64,000 bases of DNA from an uncultured Oceanospirillaceae bacterium (GCA_937138495.1 CAKZPE010000051.1:1-64000), one strand, 5' to 3'. Positions 33,375-42,905 are shown, numbered from the stretch's first letter. Notes: generated by a model not told the origin, from the sequence alone. Made by a program: numbers and translations.

Positions 33375-35531
33375 ATGGGTACCTTAAACAATACGGCTGA
33401 GCCGACATCTGCTGAGCAGACAGATGCTGAAACAGCGCAGAAGCTTCGTGAAATGGAGCTGACTCAACGGCCGGAAGCATCAGTTACCGGCCGGTGTATC
33501 TACTGGCTGGGCATTGCGTTCGCCGTGATGCATATTTATTTCAATACACTGGGGACGTTGCCGGAACTGTGGGTGGCGTCGATTCACTTTGCCGGTTTTG
33601 CGTTGCTGTGCGCGCTGATGGTGCCGGTCATGCATGGCAAGACCCGGGCCGGGAAACGTTTTTATTTATTCCTTGACTGTATGTTGGGGCTGGCCGCGGT
33701 GGTGTGTGCGGTTTATCTGATTAGCTTTGAAGATGCGCTGTATGACCGGGGTGTGACTTTTATTGTCAGTGACTGGGTGTTCTCACTGGCAGCAATATTT
33801 ATTGCGCTGGAAATGGCCCGCCGGACCACTGGCTGGTTTATTCCGACGATGATTGTGGTCGCGCTGACCTATGTGTTCTGGTGGGGGCCCTATATTGATG
33901 GCATCTTTGGTTTTCCGGGGTTGTCGCTGGAGACGGTGCTGTACCGCAGTTATTTCTCTACCGAGGGGATGTTTGGCCAGATAGCCCGGATTTCCTGGTC
34001 TTACGTCTTTATGTTTATCCTCTTTGGTGCTTTTCTGGTGAAGTCCGGTGCCGGAGATTTCATTATTGAGTTATCCCGCTGTGCAGCTGGCCGGTTTGTC
34101 GGCGGGCCGGGGTTTGTTGCGGTACTGGGGTCTGGCCTGATGGGGTCGGTCTCCGGCTCATCGGTGGCGAATACGGTGTCCACCGGTGTTATTACCATTC
34201 CACTGATGCGCCGTGCCGGTTTTCCGGCCCGTTTTGCGGCAGGGGTGGAAGCGGCAGCATCTACCGGAGGGCAATTGATGCCGCCGGTGATGGGAGCCGG
34301 GGCCTTTATTATGGCGTCTTATACCCAGGTGCCTTATGTGGACATTATTGCCGTCGCTGCATTACCGGCCCTGTTGTATTTCCTTTCAGTAGGTTTTTTT
34401 GTCCGGGTTGAGGCAATGCGCAGCCATGCACAGTCGGTGGAGCTGGATACCCGGCCAATCGGTGAAGTACTGAAAGAGGGCTGGCATTACCTGTTACCGC
34501 TGGTGGTGCTGGTGGCTCTGCTGGTGAATAACTTTACGCCGACGTATGCCGCGGGTATTTCTACTCTGTCGGTGATCGCTGCTTCCTGGTTATCGAAGCA
34601 CCCGATGAAGCTTAGGGATGTGCTGGATGCGCTGGCGCAGGGGTCTAAAAATATGGCGACAACTGCCATGCTTCTGATTGCCGTCGGTCTGGTGGTCAAC
34701 GTGGTGGCTATGACCGGTATCGGTAATACCTTTTCGCTGATGGTTGCGGAATGGGCCGGTGGCAGTTTGATGATCACGCTGATTCTGGTGGCGCTGGCGT
34801 CACTGATCTTAGGAATGGGCTTGCCGGTAACTGCGTCGTATATTGTGCTGGCGACATTATCCGCTCCGGCGCTGTACGGGCTGATTGCTGAGATGCAGCT
34901 GGTGGATCTGATGGTCACCGGGCAGCTGCCGGAAGCTGCCAGAACAATCTTTCTGCTAATTGCCCCGGAGCAGGCAGCATTACTGGCTGAGCCTATGAGC
35001 GCCCTGCAGGCACAGACGTTGCTGGCGCTGGTGCCGGGTGATTTTAAAACCCAGTTACTGGAACAGGCACTGGCCCCTGAAGTGCTGGCAATGTTGCTGG
35101 TATCGGCACATATGGTTATTTTCTGGCTCTCTCAGGACAGTAACGTGACGCCGCCGGTATGTCTGACCGCCTTTGCCGCTGCGGCGATTGCCCGTACGCC
35201 GCCGATGGCGACCGGATTTACCGCCTGGAAGGTTGCGAAGGGCTTATACATTGTGCCGGTTCTGTTGGCTTATACGCCTTTTATTGGAGGAACCGCCGGG
35301 GAAGTGATGAGTATCTTTGTGTTCTCCGTCTTTGGTATTTATGCTCTGGTCGGCTGTATGGAAGGCTATCTTGAAAGTCCTCTGAATCTGTTCTTACGGG
35401 GGATCAGTGGTGCTGTCGGGGTAACACTGCTCTGGCCGCATGGCAGTTTACTGTTGAATCTTTTTGCCGTGGCTGTATTTATTGCCATCTTCATTTATTC
35501 CCGCCGTAACAGGCCGGTCAGCGCTGGCTGA
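33375..35531 (+). CDS. TAXI-TRAP fused membrane permease (DctQM type)
   Basis: 718 residues with about 16-19 membrane segments. The N-terminal third corresponds to the small DctQ-like subunit, the rest to the large DctM-like subunit (GSVSGSSVANTVSTGVITIP, STGGQLMPPVMGAGAFIM, LGMGLPVTASYIVLA, SQDSNVTPPVCLTAFAAAAI). Such fusion is usual for TAXI systems. It follows the binding protein after 195 bases and ends at a terminator at 35543. Uptake is driven by an ion gradient, not ATP. Confidence 0.9.
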   Translation: MGTLNNTAEPTSAEQTDAETAQKLREMELTQRPEASVTGRCIYWLGIAFAVMHIYFNTLGTLPELWVASIHFAGFALLCALMVPVMHGKTRAGKRFYLFLDCMLGLAAVVCAVYLISFEDALYDRGVTFIVSDWVFSLAAIFIALEMARRTTGWFIPTMIVVALTYVFWWGPYIDGIFGFPGLSLETVLYRSYFSTEGMFGQIARISWSYVFMFILFGAFLVKSGAGDFIIELSRCAAGRFVGGPGFVAVLGSGLMGSVSGSSVANTVSTGVITIPLMRRAGFPARFAAGVEAAASTGGQLMPPVMGAGAFIMASYTQVPYVDIIAVAALPALLYFLSVGFFVRVEAMRSHAQSVELDTRPIGEVLKEGWHYLLPLVVLVALLVNNFTPTYAAGISTLSVIAASWLSKHPMKLRDVLDALAQGSKNMATTAMLLIAVGLVVNVVAMTGIGNTFSLMVAEWAGGSLMITLILVALASLILGMGLPVTASYIVLATLSAPALYGLIAEMQLVDLMVTGQLPEAARTIFLLIAPEQAALLAEPMSALQAQTLLALVPGDFKTQLLEQALAPEVLAMLLVSAHMVIFWLSQDSNVTPPVCLTAFAAAAIARTPPMATGFTAWKVAKGLYIVPVLLAYTPFIGGTAGEVMSIFVFSVFGIYALVGCMEGYLESPLNLFLRGISGAVGVTLLWPHGSLLLNLFAVAVFIAIFIYSRRNRPVSAG

Positions 35532-35542
35532 TAGGTCAGTTC

Positions 35543-35579
35543 AACTGCTCCGTTGTGCACCGGCGGGGCAGTTTTTTTT
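35543..35579 (+). terminator. Terminator of the TAXI-TRAP operon
   Basis: AACTGCTCCG pairs with CGGGGCAGTT (one bulge) around TTGTGCACCGG, followed by eight T. Confidence 0.8.
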
Positions 35580-35782
35580 GCCTTTGGTGCCGTACTGATG
35601 GCTTTTTAGTCATATGTCGTAAACAGCCATTCACTTTATATTTGCCTGTTGTGGTATCATCTGCTGAAATCTTTGGTCCTGTGCTAAGTTATTGATGCGT
35701 AATTGATACCCTCAGTCTGTGTGTCGGTTAACAGCAATAATTCACAGTTTCATTTATTTTAGGGGGATGCGTTGTCGCTGTA

Positions 35783-35811
35783 TTGACAACCCTGCCTTAA
35801 GTTTTCATTTT
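35783..35811 (+). promoter_or_regulatory. Possible sigma-70 promoter of the Sel1-SPOR genes
   Basis: TTGACA at 35783-35788, 17-base spacer, then CATTTT at 35806-35811; the -10 element is poor. A 15-base inverted repeat ATCATCACTGATGAT follows at 35825-35839. The 338-base gap 35532-35869 shows no gene apart from these elements and the terminator. Confidence 0.35.
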
Positions 35812-35869
35812 GGTTGTACCGGTTATCATCACTGATGATGCAAACAGAACAGTAATACGGAAATGATCA

Positions 35870-37666
35870 ATGGCTGCTATTAAAGTTGCTATACAACGGA
35901 TGTTTAAGCCGTCCACCACATGGATGATTCCATTGGTTTGTGGACTGCCTTTGTCGCTGGAAGCGGCGCAACAAGCTGATTGTTACCAGTCTTATTCTGA
36001 GCGGAATTTAGTTGTCGCTCAGCAGTCCTGTCAGGGACTGGCGGAACAGAATGATGCCCGTGCGGCCTTCATTCTGGCAACAATCTATTATCAGAAAGGC
36101 AATGCTGACAGTGATCAGCGCGGTATTTTCTGGGATAAAGTTGCTGCTGAAAACGGTCATGCGGATGCGGCTTACCGCCTTGCGCTGGCGTATCAGTTAG
36201 GTCAGGGGCTGGAACAGGATAACCAGCAGGCTGTCCGTTGGTATACTCAGGCCGCTCAGGCCCACCATGCCAAAGCCCAGCGCAGTTTAGGCGCGATGTA
36301 TGAAGGCGGTTATGGCGTTACTCAAAATCTTCAGCAGGCGTTTGCCTGGTATAAGCGCGCTGCCGCACAGGGGCTGCCGGATGCACAGTTGCGTCTGGGG
36401 ACTTTGTTTTTTGAAGGCCGTGGCGTAACCGCTGACCGGGTTCAGGCACAGCACTGGATTCGTAAATCCGCTGAGGCCGGTAATCATAATGCCCAGCTGG
36501 CGTTAGGTGTCATGCTGGCGGAGATTGATCCTCAGGACAGTGTCCGCTGGTATCAGCGTTCTGCTGATCAGGGCAATGTATCTGCCAAGCAGAATCTTGC
36601 ATTAGTCTATTTCAGTGGCCAGGGTGTTGAGCGTAATTTACCCAAAGCGCTGGCATTGGTTGAGCAAGCGGTAGAGTCGGGTAATTATGCTGCCAAACCT
36701 TTGCGTGAGAAGATCCTGGCGGAAATGTCACCGGAGGTTCAGCAAGTCGCTGATGAGTCTCTTGTTCAGGAAACCCCTGTTCAGAAAAATTCGGCAGTTA
36801 ATCACGCAGCAGTACCGGCTACAGAGGTTGCTGCTACTGATGCACTTAATACAGCGGAGCAATCTGCAGTATTGGCGGGTGTACCGGTTTCAGAGCCGGT
36901 GACGGAGAGTGATTTTGTTGTCACCCTTCCGGATAAATCTCCGGACGCGACTGAAACCGTTGCTGATATCGGTGATGCTGATACAGCTGTGGTTGTGGCT
37001 GACGTTGATGAGCCCGTTCTTAACAGTGATGAACTTGAGCAGGCGATCAACAGTGAAGCGGCGGCTGTCTCGGCGGCCAGCAGACATGTTGTTGAGGCTC
37101 AGATGACGTTGGCTTCAGTTCAGGTAGATACTGATTCTATGACCCGTATGACCGGGGCAGCGCCGACAGCAGCCAGCGCTGAGGCGCCAACCGTTACAGA
37201 GGCAACTGTGCTTGAAACCGGCGTAACTGAAACGGCCTCGCCGGAGGTCAGTGATGTTCAGGCCAAAACAGAGGCCGCTGAACCTGCTAAACCTTTGGTT
37301 AACCCTGTAGAGCCGTTACTGGAAAAAGAGTCTGGCCCGTATGGGATGGAAGCCGATACCTGGCTGATGAAGCAGCCTTCGGAACGTTATGTGATCCAGC
37401 TTACCAATGGTGAGTTTAAGGAAGGCATGGAAAAGTATATTCAACGCGTGGGGCTGAAAGACGTTGAGGGCTGGCACTTTTACCGTACCCAGCGGGATGC
37501 CGGTCTCTACTACGTACTGGTGTACGGTGAGTTTGAAACGGTTGCTGCTGCCAAGAAAGCATTGGCTGATTTACCCCGCAAGGCACGTCGCAGCCACTGG
37601 GTTCGTCAGTACGGTACTTTACAGAAGTTATACCGGACTCCCGGCTCCTTACCCTCTGAAAATTAG
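35870..37666 (+). CDS. Exported Sel1-repeat protein with SPOR-like C-terminus, paralog A
   Basis: 598 residues. A hydrophobic N-terminal segment (about 15-33, signal or anchor) is followed by about six Sel1-like repeats (60-275; pattern A-x-x-x-L-G-x-x-Y-x-x-G-x-G-V, for example LGAMYEGGYGVTQN), a long acidic Val/Thr/Ala-rich linker (about 285-485), and a SPOR-like domain (490-590: WLMKQPSERYVIQLTNGEF, then YYVLVYGEFETVAAAKKALA). SPOR domains bind denuded septal peptidoglycan, so a periplasmic role in cell-wall or division is plausible. First of three tandem paralogs that differ mainly in linker length. Confidence 0.82.
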   Translation: MAAIKVAIQRMFKPSTTWMIPLVCGLPLSLEAAQQADCYQSYSERNLVVAQQSCQGLAEQNDARAAFILATIYYQKGNADSDQRGIFWDKVAAENGHADAAYRLALAYQLGQGLEQDNQQAVRWYTQAAQAHHAKAQRSLGAMYEGGYGVTQNLQQAFAWYKRAAAQGLPDAQLRLGTLFFEGRGVTADRVQAQHWIRKSAEAGNHNAQLALGVMLAEIDPQDSVRWYQRSADQGNVSAKQNLALVYFSGQGVERNLPKALALVEQAVESGNYAAKPLREKILAEMSPEVQQVADESLVQETPVQKNSAVNHAAVPATEVAATDALNTAEQSAVLAGVPVSEPVTESDFVVTLPDKSPDATETVADIGDADTAVVVADVDEPVLNSDELEQAINSEAAAVSAASRHVVEAQMTLASVQVDTDSMTRMTGAAPTAASAEAPTVTEATVLETGVTETASPEVSDVQAKTEAAEPAKPLVNPVEPLLEKESGPYGMEADTWLMKQPSERYVIQLTNGEFKEGMEKYIQRVGLKDVEGWHFYRTQRDAGLYYVLVYGEFETVAAAKKALADLPRKARRSHWVRQYGTLQKLYRTPGSLPSEN

Positions 37667-37766
37667 AAAAAATATGTGCGTTCTGAGTGCTACATAGGTA
37701 TCGTATATCGCTTTCTGAGTTCTTGAACTTAATCTGTCGTCAGTGGCGATCGTGCAGGGTAACAGG

Positions 37767-39185
37767 ATGATTAAACAGCGGTTTTACAATTTTCTGATGG
37801 TTGTAACAGCAGTGGCTGGCAGTGCTGCAGCGTTTGCTGCTGATGCACCTGCGACCGGTGCAGAAGGCAAATGCGAACAACTGTATAACGATGGCCGTTA
37901 TGCCAGTGCTTACAACGCCTGTAAGCCGCTGGCTGATGACGGTGGCGCAATTGCCAGTTTTGTTATGTCTAACCTGCATGCCCGTGGTCTGGGCGGTGCT
38001 AAAGCTGACGTCAGCCAGGCGCTTGTCTGGCTGAAAGTCGCTGCAGAAGCTGACTATGGTCCGGCCAGTTATAATCTGGCGGCGCTATATGAAAGCGGTG
38101 AAGTGGTTGAACAAAGCCTCCCTGAAGCCTTTAACTGGTATCGTCGCGGTGCCGAAGCCGGCCATACAGAAAGTCAGCTGAAGGCAGGTGTTATGTTACT
38201 GAAAGGTGACGGGGTAACCGCTAACTATCAGCGGGCCCAGGAGTGGCTGGAAAAATCAGCAATTGGCGGTGACTCTAATGCGCAGGTAACTCTGGCTATT
38301 CTGCAGGCGACTGCCGGTGATAAGCAGGCACTGCACTGGTATCAGCAGGCGGCTGAGCAGAATAATGCGTTTGCGTTGCACCAACTGGCAGATGTGTATG
38401 CGGAAGGTAAGCTTGGGGAGCAGGTTGATCTGGCAAAAGCATTGCGTCTGGCCCGGCAAAGTCTTGGGCTGGGGCGTTTAAGCAGCAAACGCATGGTTGA
38501 AAAGATTGAAGACCGTCTGGCGAAAGCCAACGCAGTACCGGTTGAGCCTTCACCGGTTGCTGGCAGTATGGGGGAGCCTGAGAGCTCCGGTCTTGTGACT
38601 GCCGGTTTATTTACACCGGAAACAATGCCGACTGTTAAGCCGGTGTCTGCTGATCCGATGAAAAAAATGGCTAGCTCTGCTGCAGTGACGTCTTTAAATT
38701 CCGGATCTTCAGCGTCTGAGCCTGTCAGTTCCAGGCCTTCGAATTCCGGTAAAACAGTTGCCGGGGTAAAGGCTGAGGTTGTCAGCCAGCCGGCTGCTAA
38801 GATTGCGACTGCTAAGACAGTTAAGACGACTAAAACAACTAAGACAACTAAAGCATCGCCCGTCGCAGCAAACTTTCGTGATAAAAACTGGCTGATGCAA
38901 CAGCCGGATCAGCGCATTGTTATGCAGTTGGCGCAAATTTCTGAAAAAGCTGCTGTCGGTCGCTATATCGAAAAATATGGCCTGCATAATCAGGTCGATT
39001 ATTACCGTGCCCATACCCGGGCCGGGCTGGTTTACGTACTGCTTTATCATCGCAACTACGAAACAGTCACTAAATCTAAAGAGATTGCCCGTCAGGTATT
39101 GGCGGAAGGGGTTCAGAAAGGAGTCTGGTACAGGCGTTTTTCTACCCTGCAATCTGATTATGTTGCGCCGGACGGCGAGAGCTGA
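37767..39185 (+). CDS. Exported Sel1-repeat protein with SPOR-like C-terminus, paralog B
   Basis: 472 residues from the ATG at 37767, preferred over a GTG at 37743 because it follows AACAGG and opens a proper signal peptide (MIKQRF, core, AAAFA). Sel1-like repeats at about 50-240, Ser/Val/Lys-rich linker with a Lys-Thr-Thr microrepeat (about 345-360) encoded by ACTAAAACAACTAAGACAAC-type DNA, and the SPOR-like end (NWLMQQPDQRIVMQLAQI, VYVLLYHRNYETVTKSKEIA). It starts 100 bases after paralog A and 119 bases before paralog C. Same inferred location and role. Confidence 0.82.
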   Translation: MIKQRFYNFLMVVTAVAGSAAAFAADAPATGAEGKCEQLYNDGRYASAYNACKPLADDGGAIASFVMSNLHARGLGGAKADVSQALVWLKVAAEADYGPASYNLAALYESGEVVEQSLPEAFNWYRRGAEAGHTESQLKAGVMLLKGDGVTANYQRAQEWLEKSAIGGDSNAQVTLAILQATAGDKQALHWYQQAAEQNNAFALHQLADVYAEGKLGEQVDLAKALRLARQSLGLGRLSSKRMVEKIEDRLAKANAVPVEPSPVAGSMGEPESSGLVTAGLFTPETMPTVKPVSADPMKKMASSAAVTSLNSGSSASEPVSSRPSNSGKTVAGVKAEVVSQPAAKIATAKTVKTTKTTKTTKASPVAANFRDKNWLMQQPDQRIVMQLAQISEKAAVGRYIEKYGLHNQVDYYRAHTRAGLVYVLLYHRNYETVTKSKEIARQVLAEGVQKGVWYRRFSTLQSDYVAPDGES

Positions 39186-39304
39186 TCAGGGCAGAGCAGA
39201 TCAGAAGACAGTCATTTCAGGCAGTGTATCACTGCTGTTATTCAGAGAAAATTCCGGTTTAACGGACAGGGATTTAGCCGTAGGTATCGGTTAGGGAGAG
39301 GGTA

Positions 39305-40408
39305 ATGTTTGCTAAGAAATCTTTGTTGCTCAGTGCGTTTCTGGCAGTCAGTTCTGCGTCTGCATTGGCGAATCACGATCCGCAGGGACCTGCGTGTCTG
39401 GATCGGTTGGAGCATGAAGACTATGCTGCGGCAAATAGCATCTGTTCCCGTCTGGCGGAGACCGGCGATGCTCAGGGGCTCTTTGCCATGGGACGCATCT
39501 ATGGTGAAAGTCTGGGCCGTCCGGGAGATCAGGTTAAGTCAGTTAAGTTGTTAACTGAGTCTGTTGCGGCGGGCTATACCCCGGCGGCGTATTATCTGGG
39601 TGTTGCTTATGAATATGGTCGCGGTGTTGAGCAGAATCTGCCGCAGGCAGTTGGCTATTATCGCCAGGCAGCATCTGAAAATATGGCTCAGAGCCAGTTT
39701 AAACTGGGCCAGATGCTGCTGAAAGGCAGCGGTGTAAAACAGGATCTGAATCTTGGCGAGCGCTGGTTGCGACTGGCAGCCCGTGCCGGGCATCAGGATG
39801 CTCAGGTAACACTGGCTATCTTGCTGGCCGAAAAAGATCATGCTGCCAGCCTGAGCTGGTATCAGAAGGCTGCACAGCAGGAAAATCCTGATGCGCTGTA
39901 TAACCTTGCAGCGATTTACTTTAACGGCGATCAGGTTGATGCCGATTTGCCCCAGGCCCTTGAATATGCGCAGCGCAGTAAGGTTGCCGGTCATGAAAAG
40001 GCAGATGTTTTATATACGGCGATTTCTGAACGCCTGTTAAACCTTTATGGACCTACGGCTGCCGGTCAGCCTGCATCGGCGGGCTTTGCTGATGTTGGCG
40101 GACTTAAAAACCGTGACTGGCTGTTCAGCCAGCCGAAAGATAAGTTTGTATTGCAGCTGGCGCAGTTTAAGGATGAGCCTTCTCTGAATGCGTTTCTGCG
40201 TGATAACGATTTACAGGGCAAGGTTGATTATTACCGCAGTGTGACCGTTCTGGGCCCGGTATATGTTGTCTTATACCGGAATCAGTTTAGCACTTACGGT
40301 GAAGCGAAACGGAGTATGCAGGCGCAACTGCCATCTGAAGTGGCAGAAGGGGGCTGGATTCGTCAGCTATCTGCATTGCAGGACGTATACACTCCAACCG
40401 GCTCTTAA
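39305..40408 (+). CDS. Exported Sel1-repeat protein with SPOR-like C-terminus, paralog C
   Basis: 367 residues with a signal peptide (cleavage near SALA|NHD), Sel1-like repeats (about 45-250; LGVAYEYGRGVEQNLPQAVG) and the shortest linker (about 20 residues) before the SPOR-like domain (DWLFSQPKDKFVLQLAQF, VYVVLYRNQFSTYGEAKRSM). AGGGAGAGGGTA precedes the ATG. Ends at a strong terminator, so A, B and C probably form one transcription unit. Confidence 0.82.
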   Translation: MFAKKSLLLSAFLAVSSASALANHDPQGPACLDRLEHEDYAAANSICSRLAETGDAQGLFAMGRIYGESLGRPGDQVKSVKLLTESVAAGYTPAAYYLGVAYEYGRGVEQNLPQAVGYYRQAASENMAQSQFKLGQMLLKGSGVKQDLNLGERWLRLAARAGHQDAQVTLAILLAEKDHAASLSWYQKAAQQENPDALYNLAAIYFNGDQVDADLPQALEYAQRSKVAGHEKADVLYTAISERLLNLYGPTAAGQPASAGFADVGGLKNRDWLFSQPKDKFVLQLAQFKDEPSLNAFLRDNDLQGKVDYYRSVTVLGPVYVVLYRNQFSTYGEAKRSMQAQLPSEVAEGGWIRQLSALQDVYTPTGS

Positions 40409-40424
40409 GCGTAATGACGTCATT

Positions 40425-40453
40425 AAAAACGGCAGCCATGGGCTGCCGTTTTT
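40425..40453. terminator. Bidirectional terminator between paralog C and the Lrp-type gene
   Basis: AAAAACGGCAGCC, loop ATG, GGCTGCCGTTTTT: a perfect 13-base stem with T runs on both strands, serving both convergent genes. Confidence 0.9.
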
Positions 40454-40464
40454 GTTGGACACCG

Positions 40465-40956
40465 TTAAGGATGAATATAGTCCAGAGGGACGGATGTGGT
40501 ATCAACAATTTTACGCATGATAAAAGCAGACTTTACCCCCGTGACGCCCCGTATACGGGTTATCTTTCCCAGCAGAATGTCGTGATAACGGTCCATATCC
40601 GGTACCGCGACCTTTAACTGATAGTCGGCGTCGTGGCCGGTAATCAGATAACACTCCATGACTTCCGGAAAGCGGTTTATGGTCGCTTCAAATTCTTCAA
40701 AACGTTCCGGGATGTGCTTATCCATGCTGATGTGCAGGATGGCTGTCAGATCAAGATTGACCGCCCGCTCATCGATCCGTATGACCTTTTGCTGAATAAC
40801 ACCGGATTCTTCCAGTTGTTTTACCCGGCGGGAGCAGGGGGCAGCGGTGAGACCTACTTTTTCCGCAAGTTCCTGATTTGACTGGTTAGCGTCACGCTGT
40901 AATTCGCGCAATATTTTTATATCAAATGGGTCCAGGTTGATATTGTTTGTACGCAT
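40465..40956 (-). CDS. Lrp/AsnC-family transcriptional regulator
   Basis: 163 residues: N-terminal HTH (LDPFDIKILRELQRDANQSN, then LAEKVGLTAAPCSRRVKQLE) and a RAM/AsnC ligand domain (YLITGHDADYQLKVAVPDMD). Such proteins sense amino acids, often leucine. It is divergent from leuA, and the space between has two AATTGCGCA motifs. The Lrp signature LTAAPCSRRVKQLE fits the general Lrp group rather than AsnC; I leave the symbol empty because several paralogs are usual. Confidence 0.88.
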   Translation of the reverse strand: MRTNNINLDPFDIKILRELQRDANQSNQELAEKVGLTAAPCSRRVKQLEESGVIQQKVIRIDERAVNLDLTAILHISMDKHIPERFEEFEATINRFPEVMECYLITGHDADYQLKVAVPDMDRYHDILLGKITRIRGVTGVKSAFIMRKIVDTTSVPLDYIHP

Positions 40957-41008
40957 TTTTATGTCTCGAGCAATAATTGTTGTTTATTGAGTGTATTTGC
41001 TTTATTAA

Positions 41009-41058
41009 AATTGCGCAATTAGTTTTAAAAGGGATGATTTAGCACTGTAATTGCGCAT
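41009..41058. promoter_or_regulatory. Two AATTGCGCA elements in the lrp-leuA divergent region
   Basis: AATTGCGCAATT (41009-41020) is a perfect 12-base palindrome; AATTGCGCAT recurs at 41049-41058, centres about 39 bases apart. Position between a Lrp-type regulator and leuA suggests operator sites for that regulator. Confidence 0.4.
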
Positions 41059-41112
41059 CACTGTGTTTACACTATGCCTTACTGATTGACGGGCGATCCC
41101 CGGTTTTCGGTC

Positions 41113-41148
41113 AGGCCCGCCAGAGACTTATCAGTCGGCGGCGGGCCT
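41113..41148 (+). promoter_or_regulatory. Stem-loop in the leuA leader
   Basis: AGGCCCGCC (41113-41121) and GGCGGGCCT (41140-41148) form a perfect nine-base stem with an 18-base loop, about 100 bases before the leuA start. No T run follows and no leucine-rich leader peptide is visible, so a classical attenuator is not shown. It may protect the message or act as a factor-dependent pause. Confidence 0.35.
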
Positions 41149-41246
41149 AAAAACTGCCTTTCACCGTGCCACAAGCGCCGCCTGCAGACTTAACAAAAAT
41201 TACAATTTTCAGCGCCTTACCGAGGCAAGATACCGGGAACTTCAGC

Positions 41247-42905
41247 ATGTTTGACCATCGTAAATATAAAGCTTTTGAGCCGTTAGCATTAACCGACCGT
41301 ACCTGGCCGAACCAGGTAATCACCGCCGCGCCTGACTGGTGCAGTGTTGACCTGCGGGACGGTAATCAGGCACTGGTTAATCCGATGAATGTTGAACAGA
41401 AAACCCGTATGTTTGATCTGCTGGTTAAGCTGGGTTTCAAAGAAATCGAAGTGGGCTTCCCGTCTGCTTCCCAGCCGGATTTTGACTTTGTCCGTAAGCT
41501 GATTGAGGAAAACCGCATTCCTGAAGACGTCACCGTACAGGTACTGACTCAGGCGCGTGAAGATCTGATTGCCCGTACTTATGAATCACTGGAAGGTGCG
41601 CGCCGGGCCATTGTTCACGTATATAACTCTACTTCAACCGTTCAGCGTGAGCAGGTATTCGGTAAGTCCCGCGAAGGCATTAAGGCAATTGCTGTGCAGG
41701 GTGCTCAGTGGGTGAAGTCCTACGCAGAAAAATACCCGCAGACCGAATGGGAATTTCAGTATTCACCGGAAAGTTTTACCGGTACTGAAATGGATTATGC
41801 CGTTGAGGTGTGCGATGCGGTGATCGCTGAGTGGCAGCCTGAAAACGGCCAGCCAATGGTGATTAACCTGCCGGCGACGGTTGAAATGTCGACGCCGAAT
41901 GTATTTGCTGATCAGATTGAATATTTCTGCCGTAACGTAAGCCAGCGTCAGCATATCCGTATCAGTTTACATACCCATAATGACCGTGGTTGTGCGGTTG
42001 CTGCTGCTGAGCTGGGTGTACTGGCTGGCGCAGACCGTATTGAAGGTACCCTGATCGGTAACGGTGAACGTACCGGTAACATGGACATTGTTACTATGGG
42101 GATGAACCTGTATTCCCGTGGTATTGATCCGAAACTGAACTTCTCAGACATTAAAGAAATTATTGAAGTGGTGGAGTACTGCACGGAGTTGCCGGTATCT
42201 GCCCGTCATCCGTGGGCCGGTGAGCTGGTGTACACTGCGTTCTCTGGCAGCCATCAGGATGCTATCCGTAAGTCGATGAATTATCACGCCGACAACGGTC
42301 TCGACAAATGGGATGTGGCATATCTGCCCATTGACCCGCGTGATATTGGCCGCGAATATGAAGCCGTCGTGCGAATTAACAGCCAGAGCGGTAAGGGCGG
42401 TGTGGCGCTGGTGCTGGAACGTGATTACAGCATTGAGTTGCCGAAGTGGATGCACGGAGCGCTGAGCCAGAAGGTTCAGGGGGCGGCTGAAGCCTCCGGA
42501 GTTGAAGTGTCACCGACGGTGATTAAAGAATTGTATGATCAACACTTCGTTGAAGTGGCACCGGAGTGGATGTTGTCCAGCTATGATTTGCATACTGAAG
42601 GCCATCAGGTAGATGGGCATTTCAGCGTGGGTAACAGCCAGTTTAACGGTCAGGGTACCGGCCCGCTGGAAGCATTGTGTCAGGCGCTGAGTCAGCGTTT
42701 CAGCTGCAGCATTGATGTGCAGCAGTTTGATCAGCACGCGATTGGCAGCGGTACTGCAGCACAGGCTCAGGCATGTATTGAAGTGATGATTGATGAGCAG
42801 TTGCACCACGGTGTAGCGGTTGCTGAAGATACGTCAGCGGCAACGATGCAGGCGATGCTGTCAGCTTTCAGCCGTAGCCAGGCGGCTATTGCTCAGGCAG
42901 CGTAA
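41247..42905 (+). CDS. leuA: 2-isopropylmalate synthase
   Basis: 552 residues from the ATG at 41247 (MFDHRKYKAFEPLALTDRTW), the start that fits the LeuA2-type family; an upstream GTG at 41166 would add a non-conserved tail. It condenses acetyl-CoA with 2-oxoisovalerate in leucine synthesis. TIM-barrel motifs DLRDGNQALVNPM and the metal-site SLHTHNDRG are present, with a C-terminal regulatory domain from about 430. It has no leuB/C/D neighbours, as usual in Pseudomonas-like relatives. Ends at a strong bidirectional terminator. Confidence 0.93.
   Translation: MFDHRKYKAFEPLALTDRTWPNQVITAAPDWCSVDLRDGNQALVNPMNVEQKTRMFDLLVKLGFKEIEVGFPSASQPDFDFVRKLIEENRIPEDVTVQVLTQAREDLIARTYESLEGARRAIVHVYNSTSTVQREQVFGKSREGIKAIAVQGAQWVKSYAEKYPQTEWEFQYSPESFTGTEMDYAVEVCDAVIAEWQPENGQPMVINLPATVEMSTPNVFADQIEYFCRNVSQRQHIRISLHTHNDRGCAVAAAELGVLAGADRIEGTLIGNGERTGNMDIVTMGMNLYSRGIDPKLNFSDIKEIIEVVEYCTELPVSARHPWAGELVYTAFSGSHQDAIRKSMNYHADNGLDKWDVAYLPIDPRDIGREYEAVVRINSQSGKGGVALVLERDYSIELPKWMHGALSQKVQGAAEASGVEVSPTVIKELYDQHFVEVAPEWMLSSYDLHTEGHQVDGHFSVGNSQFNGQGTGPLEALCQALSQRFSCSIDVQQFDQHAIGSGTAAQAQACIEVMIDEQLHHGVAVAEDTSAATMQAMLSAFSRSQAAIAQAA

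Noticed and set aside
41113..41148. Leucine attenuator or T-box
   Set aside because: No Leu-rich leader peptide and no terminator T run; T-boxes are not expected in this group.
41166..41246. N-terminal extension of LeuA
   Set aside because: The 27 extra residues are not like the family start; the ATG at 41247 begins the conserved region.
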